Positions 1-11,600 of a stretch of DNA of 64,000 bases are shown piece by piece (within the stretch, counting starts at the first letter, position 1; the number at the start of each line of letters is the position of its first letter). The notes beneath the pieces were generated by a model that did no database searches, had not been told where the DNA came from, and saw only the letters and a program-made list of their open reading frames with translations. The DNA is taken from positions 60,810,962 to 60,874,961 of the forward strand of contig OX031062.1 in the NCBI GenBank assembly GCA_943736015.1. The letters run 5' to 3'. This stretch comes from Tridacna crocea (taxonomy: Eukaryota; Mollusca; Bivalvia; Cardiida; Cardiidae). The position numbers and the translations under genes are program-made.

Positions 1-59
1 TCTCTGAAGGCTTTTTTCTCAGGGTCGTGAAAACCTGGGATTGTTAGGAAAAGGGTTAA
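1..59 (+). mobile_element. TTAA-MITE-1, right end, cut by window edge
   Basis: Only the last 59 bases of a copy, ending AAAAGGGTTAA. Confidence 0.8.
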
Positions 60-481
60 ACTCTTTATCAAATGACAAAATTACAGACTGATCTAAATGA
101 AAGGCATTTGCAGATGACAAAAAAAAACATAACTAAAACATGAAATTTGTTTTGGAAAGACAAGAAATCATTGTGGCAAAAAAAGAAAATGCTGGTTACC
201 AGCATTTTCTCCTCCTCTCACAATGATTTCAAAATATTTCTTTCCCAGGTTGTTAAAAGTCCAAGCATTGTGTGTAAAATTACCAAATGACAAAATTTTT
301 GACCTGTCAAAATTGAAACCATTTGCAGATGACCAGATTAATTTTACTCAAAAATTGGAATTTGTTCTGGGAGGGTGAAAAACATTGTGAGAAAAGGAAT
401 TGGTTACCAGCATTTTCTCCTTTTCCCTTTTCAAGAGGCATCTTTTTCAGAGTCATGAAAACCAGGGATTGTTTGGGTTAA
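56..481 (+). mobile_element. TTAA-MITE-1 fused tandem pair
   Basis: Two copies in the same orientation are joined near 279 without an intervening TTAA: the right end of the first runs straight into ACCAAATGAC of the second. Both keep the central hairpin (second degraded). Confidence 0.8.
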
Positions 482-705
482 CCCTTTCCCAAAAAAGCCC
501 TGGTTTTTACGTGTCTGCAGTAAAAGTCTTTTGAAAACACTGTGGGAAAAGGAGAAATTGCTCATAAAGAGCAATTTCTCCTTTTCCCACATTGTTTTCT
601 TCCCTTTTTGAGAATTTTCTGCCATTTTCTCCAAATCTAAAATTGTCGCCTGCAAACTCTTTCGGTTTGGAAGGGTCCAAAATTTGTCATTTGGGAAAGG
701 GTTAA
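478..705 (-). mobile_element. TTAA-MITE-1, subfamily C
   Basis: Ends are TTAACCCTTTCCCAAA and TTTGGGAAAGGGTTAA. The hairpin tip reads GAAATTGCTC with AAGAGCAATTTC opposite. It shares its left TTAA with the preceding copy. Confidence 0.88.
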
Positions 706-1562
706 AGATTGTGAGGGATGGTGAAAATGCTGGCAAACCTTTCAGAAAGAAATCTCAGATTTGGCTCATGATAATTTGGACTAGTCAAACAATGTCATTT
801 GGTAATGAGTAAAACTAGAAAGTTCAACACTGTCTTTCCTGTTCGGACAAAATGTGAAACTTTCCTTTATCTCCACCTTGTAAACTTTTTACCAGCCATA
901 AATGTCCAAGACTTGTAGCATCATTGAACTATAGCTCACTAGTACAGATGTCCGTCCCCAAAGGAGATCTTACTTTTTGACTGGTTGCCTCTGGGTACAG
1001 AGACGATCAAGACAAAACCAGTTGAAAGTTCCGCACAGATTTTGTGCACAATTTTGAACTCTTATGATTTTTTTAGAGCACAAAACTAGGATTTAAACAT
1101 ACCTGTTGCTTGTGTATTTCATAATCTGTTGTTTGAAATGCAAATATTTTCAATTTAAATGCTAAAGATGAGAGAAAACCATGCATTTCATCTGTTACTT
1201 GGGTTATTTACATTCCCGAAAACACTCAAAATGGCTGCCACACACGATAAATTTCATCAGTGTTTTTTCGGAGATTTACATGTTAAAAACTACTTCTACA
1301 AGCTTTTTAGGTAATGAAGGGTTCAATAATTTGTCTTTGGTCATGTTAGTTACTTGAATTTAATTGCATTTCACTGCAATACAGATTAAACTGACAAAAC
1401 AGAAAGGCAGTATAGTGCTTTAATTTTGCAATTGGAAAATTTACAATAGACATGGCGACAGTACGGTGCACAAAAAAATGTCCAAATATGAAAAAAAAAA
1501 ATCACCTTAACATCTCATTATTGAGACTATACAGCTCACATGACTGAATTTTCCAGTAATAG

Positions 1563-1632
1563 GTATGAAAACATTGTAGGGAAAAGCTGGTTACAAGCAT
1601 TTTCTCCTCGTCCAACATTGTTTTCAAATTAA
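1563..1632 (+). mobile_element. TTAA-MITE-1 hairpin fragment
   Basis: Only the hairpin and a few flanking bases remain, abutting the TTAA of the next copy. Confidence 0.6.
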
Positions 1633-1856
1633 CCCATTACCACACAATCCCTACTTTTGATACCCCTGAGAAAGAAGCCTTTAGAAAACATTGTAGGAAA
1701 AGGAGAAAATGCTGGTAACCAGCATTTTCTCCTTTTCCCACAATGTTTTCTACCCTTTGCAAAACAAATTTCAGTTTGCAGTCACTTTTATTTTGTCGTC
1801 TGCAAATGCTTTCATTTTGGACAAATCTAAAATATTGTCATGTGGTAAAGAGTTAA
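1629..1856 (-). mobile_element. TTAA-MITE-1, complete
   Basis: TTAA at both ends. The hairpin around 1700-1750 is nearly perfect. Confidence 0.92.
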
Positions 1857-1877
1857 AACATTCTTCCTATGAAGTCA

Positions 1878-2081
1878 TTAACTCATTACCAAAATGAAAG
1901 CATTTGCAGATGACAACATATAAGTGATTAAAAATCTGAAATTTGTCTTGTGTAGAATAGAAAATAATATGGGAAAAGGAGAAAATGCTGGTTACCAGCA
2001 TTTTCTCCTTTTCCCACAATGTTTTCAAAAGGCTTCTTTCACAGCGTCGTAAAAACCAAGGACTGTATGGTAAAGGGTTAA
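1878..2081 (+). mobile_element. TTAA-MITE-1, short left arm
   Basis: TTAA at both ends, but about 25 bp of the left arm (the TTTTAGACTGG region) is missing. A further 27-bp end fragment follows. Confidence 0.88.
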
Positions 2082-2216
2082 GACAATGGATGTTTGGTAA
2101 AGGGTTCATTGCTTCTTTGCAGCATTGCCATATAAGGAAACACTATTGAGTAAGTTACTGTATAATCAAACTTGACTTTTCATGTCCATGAAGTTGTCTG
2201 ATTTATTGTATGGTGT

Positions 2217-2446
2217 TTAACTCATTACCAAATGACAATAATTTGGGCTTGTCCAAATTGAAAGCATTTGCAGACAACAAAATAAAAGTGACTGAAAATT
2301 TGGAATTTGTCTTGTGAAGGGTAGAAAACAATGTGGGAAAAAGGAGAAAATGCTGGTTACCAGCATTTTCTCCTTTTCCCACAATGTTTTCTTAAGGCTT
2401 CTTTCTCAGGGTCATCAAAAGTAGGGATTGTGTGGTAATGGGTTAA
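2217..2446 (+). mobile_element. TTAA-MITE-1, complete
   Basis: TTAACTCATTACC to GGTAATGGGTTAA with an intact hairpin. Confidence 0.92.
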
Positions 2447-2462
2447 AGCCACTTTTGAACAT

Positions 2463-2740
2463 CATTTCAGTTATATCACAGCAGTCAGTGCACCTATCCA
2501 TGCCTTCTTGGAGTATCTTATACCAGTTCTTTTGCACAATATTCTTAACAAGCCAACTGGCTGCTTTTCCACATACCCATCCTCAAAACAATGATCAGTA
2601 GTGAGAAAGAAATGAATATGGTCACAATGCATATCATTCATTCCTTGCGACAAATTGAATGAACGGGGACATGAGCAAGTGAACCCTGTTCTAAAGTCCT
2701 TTACCCTACTGACTGTACCATTGGAATAGGCTGCCTCTGA
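2463..2740 (-). mobile_element. SINE body fragment
   Basis: On the minus strand it carries the CAGCCAGTTGGCTTG...GGATAGGTGCACTG...ATATAACTGAAATGATGTT body shared with the SINEs at 49875 and 58420. No tRNA head is recognisable. Confidence 0.5.
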
Positions 2741-2749
2741 TGTGAATAA

Positions 2750-3228
2750 CTTTTGAAATAATTGATGGACAAGAATTGATTGCTGGTTACAAGCATCTGC
2801 CTGCTTTTCACAACCTATTTTCTACTTCAATAAAAAAAGAGGGCCATGAAGGCCTCTCATCTGACCCTTTTGACCAAACATATAATGACAAACATTTTCA
2901 CAAGTTGAGTATCGGACTGAAAACGTGACCCCCACAGTGTACACAAGCTTCATCAAGAATTAGCTCAACATAGCCCATTTTTTCAACTCTTTCTGGTTAT
3001 TTGGGCACTGTTGGGTATTTACAAACCATCGGTAGTTTTTGGGCACATTGCATAATTTTATATTATATATGAGCATAAAACACAAACAAATCATCCTCTT
3101 TTTCGAATGTCTGATCTGTCGTCTGCACAGCCTTTAAGTATCAACATTTTTACAAAATAATATAAAGATCAATGTAGATCTTTTTTTCAAAGTATGTGGC
3201 TAAAAGTATATGATTAACTCTCAATGCT
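2750..3228. other. Intron sequence, nothing recognised
   Basis: Intronic to the phosphatase gene's 3' part. AT-rich, with no repeat, exon signal or ORF of note. Confidence 0.5.
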
Positions 3229-3457
3229 TTAACCCATTACCAAACAACAATATTTTAGACTGGTCCAAATTGATAGCATTTGCAGGCAACAAAATAAAAG
3301 TGACTGGAAATTTCAAATTTGTTTTGTGGAGGGTAGAAAACATTGTGGGAAAAGGAGAAAATGCTGGTCACCAGCATTTTCTCCTTTTCCCACAATGTTT
3401 TCTACAGGCTTCTTTCTCAGGGTCGTTAAAAGTCGTGATTGTGTGGTAAAGAGTTAA
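3229..3457 (+). mobile_element. TTAA-MITE-1, complete
   Basis: Hairpin tip GGTCACC instead of GGTTACC: a change at the unpaired centre of the loop. Confidence 0.92.
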
Positions 3458-3938
3458 GTCAACAAAAAGCAGTCCTTTTCCATTTCAAAGTCATGTTTAC
3501 CAGATACAAACATGCCTAGAACACTCACAGAGCGTCTGCATTCTTCTAGCTACACTTGATTCTGCTTTCTAAGTAGTTCCAAAACACTCGACATAATTTT
3601 AATGGTATTGGGTATTTTCGAATCAGGAATCATGTTGCATATTTTCTTATGCAAAAATCATGATTGAGTCCTTCGTGTTTCCAACCAATACTGATTCATA
3701 TGGGTATTGACATATTTCTGACATAAGAAAATGATCACAAGAGCAACTTAGAAATATACATAAAGAGAAAAGTCTATCCCATTGCGTAGCGGAATAAAAT
3801 GGGTATGCAACACTACAAGTGAAAGTATTTTGTTGCAGCCAGAAATATACCACTATGTTTGCATTCACTTCGATAATTGATGGACTTTAAGGAATCACAC
3901 TTTTTGAAATTTGACCCCAAAACTGGAGGTTAACCCCT

Positions 3939-4113
3939 TTAACCCTTTCCCAAACAGTCCCTGGTTTTTACGGGTCAGGAATAGAAGCCTTTTCCCACAA
4001 TGTTTTCATCCCCATCACATAGAAAAATCATCTTTTTCGCAACTGTTAATTTGTCATCTGCAAAATGTTTTCAATTTGGTCTGGTCAAAATTTGCTGTTT
4101 GGGAATGGGTTAA
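3939..4113 (-). mobile_element. TTAA-MITE-1, subfamily D, deleted
   Basis: Subfamily D arms (CGGGTCAGGAATAGAAGCC on the left, AATTTGGTCTGGTC on the right). The left half of the hairpin is lost, leaving TTTTCCCACAATGTTTTC. Confidence 0.85.
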
Positions 4114-5280
4114 GAGTTTCATGATTAATATTTTTTTAAAAGTTTGAAGGTGTCTGAGTATACCCTCCATCATGTATGAAAACTCCAGACGTGTCAGAAA
4201 AATAATTCCACACGTTCACATTTAAGCTAGTTAATATTACATATATTTTAAGCATGCTAACGTCAAGTTTCCAAAATAAACGACAGGATACAGTAGGGTT
4301 TTCTAAATTTTCTAAGTTAAAACTGTTTTGAGCCTAATTAATTAAACAAATCCTTACCTGTCTGAATATACCCAACAATGCACTATAGCAAAAAAAAGTA
4401 TTGGACTGGTACTGTGGCATCTAGGACATATTGGGTATTTCATAAGTTTGACCCAGTAACCTAATTTTCGACCCTTCATGACCAGTTTTCAAAGTTATTC
4501 CAGATATCAACAAGACAAACAATCTGACAAACTTTCAAGAGTATACGACTGATGATGTGGCCTATACAGTGTTTTTCGAAGATTTGACTTACTGACCTAG
4601 TTCTCGATTCCACATGACCATTTTAAAACTAGTCCAAGATATCAAAACAAGTATTCTGACCAAGTTTCATCTTTCAAAGGGTAAAAAATCTGAGAAAGAG
4701 ATAATGCTGATCAACGTAACTTTCTATTTTTCTCACAATGCTTTCAGAAAGGAATTTCCTGATGACAGGGTCCAAAAAATTCACTTGTCCGCTCGTCCTT
4801 ACTAGTAAAAATCTGGTGAGGGCAAGTGGATTATCCTTCTTTGTCTAACTGTAGAACAAGTGCAAAATGTCAGGAGGACAAGAAAGAATTCTAAAATTTT
4901 TTGGACCCTGCATGAACAAAACTTAATGTTTTGTTTAAAATGGAAGCATTTCTAGATGACTTATTAATGTGTTTTAATCCTATAGCAAACCATCCTGTTT
5001 TCTAGATCCAATGATGGAAGAGGTTCTTTGAAATCACAATGGCAGAAGTAGTAAATACTAATATTCACCCTTTACCCATAACAGGGTATGCAATCCTAAC
5101 TAGAAAGGATTGCATACTCTATTATTGGTAAAGGGTTTCTGTAAAAGAGCTGCATCCTATCTTATGAACATGAAATTTCGCTACAAATGCATAGCTGAAA
5201 TAGAAACCACATCTGGCGGGATTTGAACGCATTTGCAGACGACAATTAAAAAACTAGAGGGCCTGTATCACTCTACTGGC
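4114..5280. other. Intron with MITE relics
   Basis: No gene. Weak relics of TTAA-MITE-1 arms can be read at about 4690-4775 (CTCACAATGCTTTC) and 5225-5253 (GCATTTGCAGACGACAA). Confidence 0.4.
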
Positions 5281-5284
5281 TTTT

Positions 5285-5352
5285 TAACCCTTTACCACAC
5301 AAATTGAAGTGTTCATGACCCTGAAAAAGTGGGCCTTTGAAAACAATGAACA
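5285..5352 (-). mobile_element. TTAA-MITE-1, left-end fragment
   Basis: TTAACCCTTTACCACACAAA, then GACCCTGAAAAAG, breaking off inside the hairpin. Confidence 0.6.
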
Positions 5353-6019
5353 CTCTCAGGCAATACAAGCTGGTTAATTCATTGGCATGAAAGGAAAAGT
5401 TCTTGGAAAAAAAAAAAGAATGATAGAAACTTTACTCTGAATTTAATATTCCACTCATGTGAGCATAACTATTAGCATCAAAATGAATCACTCTTCCTGA
5501 AAGCAGAATATTTTCTATCAAAAAACTTAAAATCTAGCACCAATCGTATATGACTGCAGTTTCATAATCAAGGGAGGTAAATAGTAACAAACTTTATCCT
5601 TTTATAAAAAGAGTTACATGTATTTCCCCTGATTAATGTTTTAATTGAAGAGACTATATTTTGAAGCTCATGTTAAACTTGTCATCCCTGGAATGGAGCC
5701 AATTTTAACCCCAGGCCTTTGATATGAAAAATTTGTTTAAGGTCCATTTGATAAAGCTACATGCCAGCAACCAGAGCGTTTGAATCAAATTCTTTTGAGA
5801 GATTCTGACAAGGACCAGGGTAGGATCATTTCTGTGAAGTTTCATCAAATTTGGAGGGGCAGTTTCAGAGAAAAAATTGTTTGAAATAAAAGTTAATGCA
5901 CACACGGACGGATGGACGCATGCACGACTGATGCCGGGCCATGACATAAGCTTGATGGCTTTTGGCCAGTGGAGCTACAAATACAATACCTAACAATTCT
6001 GCCATTTGAGCCATCTTTA
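5353..6019. other. Intron sequence with a short dispersed repeat
   Basis: 5750-5945 reads on the minus strand as a typical molluscan dispersed sequence with HPSV-like codons and purine-rich GGACGGATGGACGCATG. No exon is supported. Confidence 0.35.
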
Positions 6020-6189
6020 ATTTAAGGTCTTTCAATTTGCAACAGTCTAAAATTTTCTCGTTTGGAAAAGAGTTGAGCAGTGTTTCCCTAAGTATCTTTC
6101 CTCAGGATTACAAAACTTGCAAAAGACTGTAAAAGGGGAAAATGCTGGTAGACTATGTTTTTAAGACCAATCCTTTTATTTGAGCAACA

Positions 6190-6419
6190 TTGAACTCTTT
6201 CCCAAACGACAAAATTTTACACTGGTCCAAATTGAAAGCACTTGCAGACGACAAAATAAATGTAACTTAAAAATTGAAATTTGTTTCCAGTAGGGTAAAA
6301 AACACTGTGGGAAAAGGAGAAAATGCTGGTCACCAGTATTTTCTCCTTTTCCCACAATGTTTTCAAAAGGCTTCTATCTCAGGGTCATGAAAACCAGGGA
6401 TTGTTTGGTAAAGGGTTAA
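6190..6419 (+). mobile_element. TTAA-MITE-1, near-complete
   Basis: The left TTAA is mutated to TTGA and the right is intact. The left end has TTTCCCAAACGAC, mixing A and C subfamily features. Confidence 0.88.
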
Positions 6420-6879
6420 GCTGTTGTCTGTAAAATAATGCTTCAAATTTGGATATGTCTAAAAAATTGTCCTCAGTGAAGTGTTACTCTATGTAGATTC
6501 ACTACTGTTATCTTTGTAATTAGACTCCACATCATCTGCATGACTTGATATTGTGCAGCCACTTTAAACTTGTAATTTATAGCTGAATATTTGGCTTTTT
6601 TTGGTGAGTTATTTATAGATCTCCGATAAAGTTACCATGTTATAGGATGTTTACTCTGGAATCATGATTGTGTCCAGATATTTAACCTCTACCTCACTGT
6701 CATGACAAGACTGACAAGATAAGTTATAAGATAAACATATTTATTTTAACTTTGTTAAGAATGAGGCAAACATCGGAAAACCGAACGATGTCACAGAAAC
6801 AAAGTACTGAAAGTGACACGATAAAGCAGTAGATTTAGTTGGTTTTGTGTTTTACATCATTTCAGCATTATTTGGTTGT

Positions 6880-6989
6880 TTAATTCTTTACCAAACGGCA
6901 AAATTTTAGACTGGTCCAAATTAAAATAATATGCAGACCACAAAATAAACATAACTCAAAAATTTAAATTTGTGTCCAGTAGGGTAAGA
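6880..6989 (+). mobile_element. TTAA-MITE-1, left arm only
   Basis: Stops just before the hairpin, where a satellite-type sequence begins. Confidence 0.75.
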
Positions 6990-7600
6990 GGGAAAAAAAC
7001 TGGCCCCGACCCAGGGGTCACGAGTTCGAACAAAGGAACAAAGAAGGAAAACTTTAAAATTCTTCTTTTTTAAAACTGAAAAGCATAGGGCTTTGTTATT
7101 TTGTAAGTAGAGAGCCTGTTCTAAGTTTGTTAGTCCATCTGAGCACAACATCTTCAGTCATTTCAAAAAATTTGGTCACCTGGGTCATAAACTAGGTCTC
7201 AAGGTAAAATTACAGTAAAACCTTGTGGAAACTCTAGAGTCCACATATTTCCCTCAATTGGCTTGAAAATTGGTCAGAGTATTTGTCTTGATAACATCTA
7301 GGATGAGTCCAAAATTGGGTCACCTATGGTCATAATCTAGGTCACTAGGTCAAATTAAAGACATACATTGTGGGCACTCTAGAAGGCTACATTTCTTGCT
7401 CAACTGACTTAAGGATTGGTCAGAATGTTTGTCTTACTGAAATATTGGGTGAGTTTGGAATTGGGTAACCTGGGATAAACTGGGGTCATGAACTAGGTCA
7501 CTTAGTCAAATTTAAGAAATACCTTGTGGGCACTTTAGAGGCCACATTCACTGCTCAATTAACTTGAAAACTTGATTTTTTATATGAATTCCAAATTGGG
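6990..7600. repeat. Degenerate satellite units (about 166 and 150 bp types)
   Basis: 6990-7155 is one unit of the satellite found at 45.8-47.6 kb (ACCCAGGGGTCACGAGTT...CAAAGAAGGAAAACTTTAAA). 7157-7600 holds about three units of another repeat of about 150 bp, with GGTCATAATCTAGGTCAC-type words at about 7180, 7330 and 7480. Confidence 0.7.
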
Positions 7601-7763
7601 TCATGGTCCTCTTGTTTTGAAATTAATAATTCCACACACTGGCTTCCTTGACAAATGCCACATCAGCGTTCTCAAAGCTTTGATTTGGTAGGTTATGAGG
7701 CAACAATTCTCATGTATTAATCTTTTCCTGTCACAACCCTACAAGATTGACTGATCAGTAGGT

Positions 7764-7818
7764 TTTATGCTTTCAATTTGGACTGGTCTGCAATTTTGTC
7801 ATTTGGTAAAGAGTTAAC
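7764..7818 (-). mobile_element. TTAA-MITE-1, right-end fragment
   Basis: ATGCTTTCAATTTGGACTGG to GGTAAAGAGTTAA only. Confidence 0.65.
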
Positions 7819-7892
7819 GCATCTGCAAAAAGTATCAACCCATTTCAGGCTGTGACGTCAATGGAGGCTGACCTTGGTGAAAACTTTTTGCT

Positions 7893-8120
7893 TTAACTCT
7901 TTACCATGCAATCCCAACTTTTAACGACCCTGAGAAAGAAGCCTTTTGAAAACATGGTAGGAAAAGGAGAAAATGCTGGTAACCAGCATTTTCTCCTTTT
8001 CCCACAATGTTTTCTACCCTTCCCAAAACAAGTTCAATTTTTGAGCCATATCTATTTTGTCGTCTGCAATTGCTTTCTATTTGGACAAGTCTAAAAATTT
8101 GTTTTTTGGTACAGAGTTAA
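7893..8120 (-). mobile_element. TTAA-MITE-1, complete
   Basis: Its right TTAA (8117-8120) is also the left TTAA of the next copy, which lies in the opposite orientation. Confidence 0.92.
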
Positions 8121-8332
8121 CTCGTTACCAAATTACATTATTTCAGGCTAGTCCAAATCGAAAGCATTTGCAGACGACAAAATAAAAGTGACTGAAAATT
8201 TGAAATTTGTTTTGTGAAAGGTAGAAAACATTGTGGGAAAAGGTAACCAGCATTTTCTCCTTTCCAACAATTTTTTCTAAAGGCTTCTTTCCCAGGGTCA
8301 TCAAAAGTAGGGATTTTGTGGTAATGGGTTAA
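8117..8332 (+). mobile_element. TTAA-MITE-1, hairpin arm shortened
   Basis: The left hairpin arm has lost GAGAAAATGCTGG, so the stem is asymmetric. Confidence 0.9.
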
Positions 8333-8563
8333 GTAAATTTTCTGCATGTCGAAGAACATGTTTACCTCATGATTCAGTTTCATACAGAAAATGGATTATA
8401 CAGAGCTCGGCTTATATGTTGTGGGTACTCTTAACAAATGTCTCAATGAGAAACTTCTCAACTACCCACAATATAGGTTTGAACAAATTTACACTCACTC
8501 TTTGTCAGCCTTTGACAACCAGATACTCTCTCTTAATAAGTTTTCAAGAGTGACATGACTTAC

Positions 8564-8698
8564 TTTTCCCATTTCCACCACTTGGCACGCCATGGCAACG
8601 ACCTTGACACCTTTCTCCATGATCATCCTCCAGAAATCCCCAAGGGTGTGGGCAAGAGGTCCTTGACTTGCGATGTAGGAATCACGCCCATTGTGGCT
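8564..8698 (-). CDS. PTPN12-like phosphatase, coding exon 4 (residues 106-150)
   Basis: Exon of 135 nt, 45 codons, phase 0 on both sides, with a TTTATTTTAG acceptor and GTAAGT donor. It encodes SHNGRDSYIASQGPLAHTL, then GDFWRMIMEKGVKVVAMA and CQVVEMGK. The Q-G-P-L and D-F-W-R-M motifs form the core next to the active site, and MAC..xEMG is typical of the PEST group. The next expected segment (KCERYW) was not found between 1 and 8560, so the following exon lies outside the window. Confidence 0.95.
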
Positions 8699-11600
8699 CT
8701 AAAATAAACATTATTTTATTATTTACTGTACAATCCCAAGTTTTAATGACCCCCCTCTTCAAAAAGATCAAGTTCTATTGACTCCACCCCCCCCCCCAAA
8801 AAAAAAGGACCTATGAAAATAGTGTCAGAAAAAGACAAAATGCTTATGAAAAGGATTTTCTCTTTCATCCAAGATGTCTTCTATAATTTGAAAGCCAAAT
8901 TTCATAATTTCACCCACACTTGATTTGTTGTAAGCAGATGCTTCAAATTTGGACCAGAATAAAGTTTTCTTGTTTGGCACAGACTTAAACACAGTATCTC
9001 ATGCAGATGACTTACTTCATCTTGCAGCCCACCAAGTTCTGAAATATTGAGACAAATGGATAAATTGCTCATAAAGAGGAGTTTCTCCTTTGGCCTCATC
9101 TTTTCACATATTTCCATAATATTTAAAACATTACCAAACGACAAACTTTTAAGTTTGTCCAAATTGAAAGCATTTGTAGGCAACAAAACAAAAGTGACTG
9201 AAAATTTGAAATTTGTTTTGTGAAGCGTAAAAAACATTGTGGTAAAAGGAGAAAACGCTGGTTACCAGCATTTTCTCCTTTTCCTGCAATGTTTTCTAAA
9301 GGCTTCTTTCTTAGGGTCGTCAAAAGTAGGGACTGTGTGGTAATGGGTTAACCTTAAATGAAAATGTTCATCCAAATTTCACAAGCCCCTGAAAAAGAAG
9401 ACTTACAGCTACTGTGCATGACGGATGATGGAGCCACTACGTGTATAATGGCTACCCTTGAGCATGTCAAGCTAAGGTGAGCAAAAAACATTGTCACAAC
9501 TGAAGAAATAACTCATTTTTGAAACACACAAGAATGCTATCAAAGGCTTGATGTATCAGAGAGGGCTTCATTAACTCTTTACCATATGACAATATTTTAG
9601 ACTGGTCCAAATTCAAAGCTTTTGCAGATGACAAATGAATTGTGGCTTAAATAATTCATTTCATTTCTGATGGAATAGAAAACTTTGTGGGAAAAGGAGA
9701 AAATGCTGGTTATCATTTTCTTCTTTGCCCACAATGTTTTCAAAAACCTTTTCTTTTAGGGTCGTCAAAAGTCGCGTCTGTGTGGTAGAGTTAACCTTTA
9801 CCCCATAAGGCATTTCTATGGTATCTCTAACTGACCCTAAATAACAGCAAGGATGAAGCCGTTTCATATGTGTATATGACACCTTTTGATAGTGTAGAAA
9901 ACATTGTGGCAAAAGGTGAAATTGCTCGTCACCAGCAATTTCACCTCTTGCCACAATGTTTTCTGAAGGCTCCTACAAGCGATGCGTAGAAATGAGTATC
10001 TATGGAGTAAAGGGTTAAATGTTTGCATGAAGGAAAGAGCAACCAAAGAAAAATGTGGATGCTGAGGGCTATAAAAACATACTGTCTGCCATATAACTGT
10101 GACTAACTGTTGGGTGTAATAAGTAAACCTTGTTTTCTTCCAACCTTTTACCAAAATATCCCTTGTTTCAACAATCCTGAGGAAGATAGACATTAAAAAA
10201 CACTGTGAGATTTTCTCCTTTCCCCACAATGTCTTCTACCCTATAATTGACAAATCCCATCATTTCAGCCACTTTAACCCATTACCACACAATCCCTACT
10301 TTTGACGCCCCTGAGAAAGAAGCCTTTTGAAAACACTGTAGGAAAAGGAGAAAATGCTGGTAACCAGCATTTTCTCCTTTTTCCCACAGCGTTTTCTACC
10401 CTTCCCAGAACAAATTTCAATTTTTCAGTCACCTTTATTTTGTCGTCTGCAAATGCTTTCAATTTGAACCACTCCAAAATTTTGTTGTGTGGTAAAGGGT
10501 TAATTATTTTGTTGCTTGTGTAATGCTTTCTTTAGGCCCAAGGAGTAAAAAATTTTGAGTTTCGTTGTTTGGTAAAGGGTAAAAATGGTTTGTCCCTAAA
10601 TAGTTTTGTTGAGACAAACACAGACCTTATTTTATCATTTATTCCATATTTTACATGAAACTAACCTGATACTTCAAGTAAACAATTTGAGCTCTTTAGA
10701 AACAAACATTTTTTGACTGTTGACCTCTTATTTGATGGCCGTTTTGCAAAGAAAGAGGAAAAAGAAGCAATATGACAAAACATGGACACCAATTTCAAAC
10801 CAAATCTACATCTTACATATGAACTTTATATAGAACAGTCTACCAAAATATACCCCACTTCTGACAGCCTCTCCAAAGACTGCCTTTAACCCTTTACCAC
10901 AAAATGATGACTTTTATCATCTCTCAAAGAGAAGGCTTTTGAAAGCATTGTGGGAAAAGGATAAAATGCTGGTAACCAGCATTTTCTCCTTTTCCCACAA
11001 TGTTTTTATTCCCTTTCAAAGAAAATTCATTTCATATGAGCCACAATAAAACTGTCATCAGCAAAATGCTTTCAATTCAGACAGGTCTAAAATCTTGTCA
11101 AGTGGTAAAAGGTTAAAAGCAATGAGGGAACAGAAGTATTTGCTTGCTACAAGTGATTGCATCTTTCTCCTACCTCAATTTCTCTATCATTGAAAATTCT
11201 TTTCTTTGAACAAGATGTGAGCAGCATTCTGGGAAAAGGTGGCTTAATGCAGCTCTGTGATGCAACAAAACTGTTTTCAAACTAGTCCAGTCAGAATCAT
11301 TGGTTGCTATCCTTGGAAAGATTTCGTCCAAGCTGAGAATTGAACTTGTGACCCCCTGTATTATAAGCTCTGAACTTTACCCACCTCTTTTCCAGGCTCA
11401 GCAGCCAGAAAGTTTGGTATTTTATCTGTTATCTGTTAATTTTTACTGTTGAATCCCCTCAACCCTTTCCCAAACAAAAATTTTTAGACTCTTCCAATTC
11501 TAAAGACTTTGCAGACGCAAATTTTAGATTTGGAGAAAATGGCAGAAAGTTCTCAAAAAGGGTAGAAAACACTGTGGGAAAAGGAGAAATTGCATGCTAA

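Noticed and set aside
960-1035. Possible minus-strand micro-exon (CCCAG acceptor, GTAAGA donor) left of phosphatase exon 4
   Set aside because: It does not encode the expected KCERYW segment and has no supporting content.
3340-3410. MITE hairpins as microRNA genes
   Set aside because: The stems are perfect over 30 pairs with a 1-nt loop, unlike miRNA precursors, and occur in dozens of copies. Endogenous siRNA remains possible but is untested.
9016-9038. A 23-nt minus-strand candidate exon with good acceptor and GTAAGT donor between phosphatase exons 3 and 4
   Set aside because: Its length would shift the frame, and exons 3 and 4 join directly with the residue spacing expected for the family.
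10302-10523. Many open frames of 60-120 codons with recurring peptides such as RKKPFENIVGKGENAG
   Set aside because: They are chance translations of the TTAA-MITE-1 arms and hairpin, seen in all frames and in copies of all ages.
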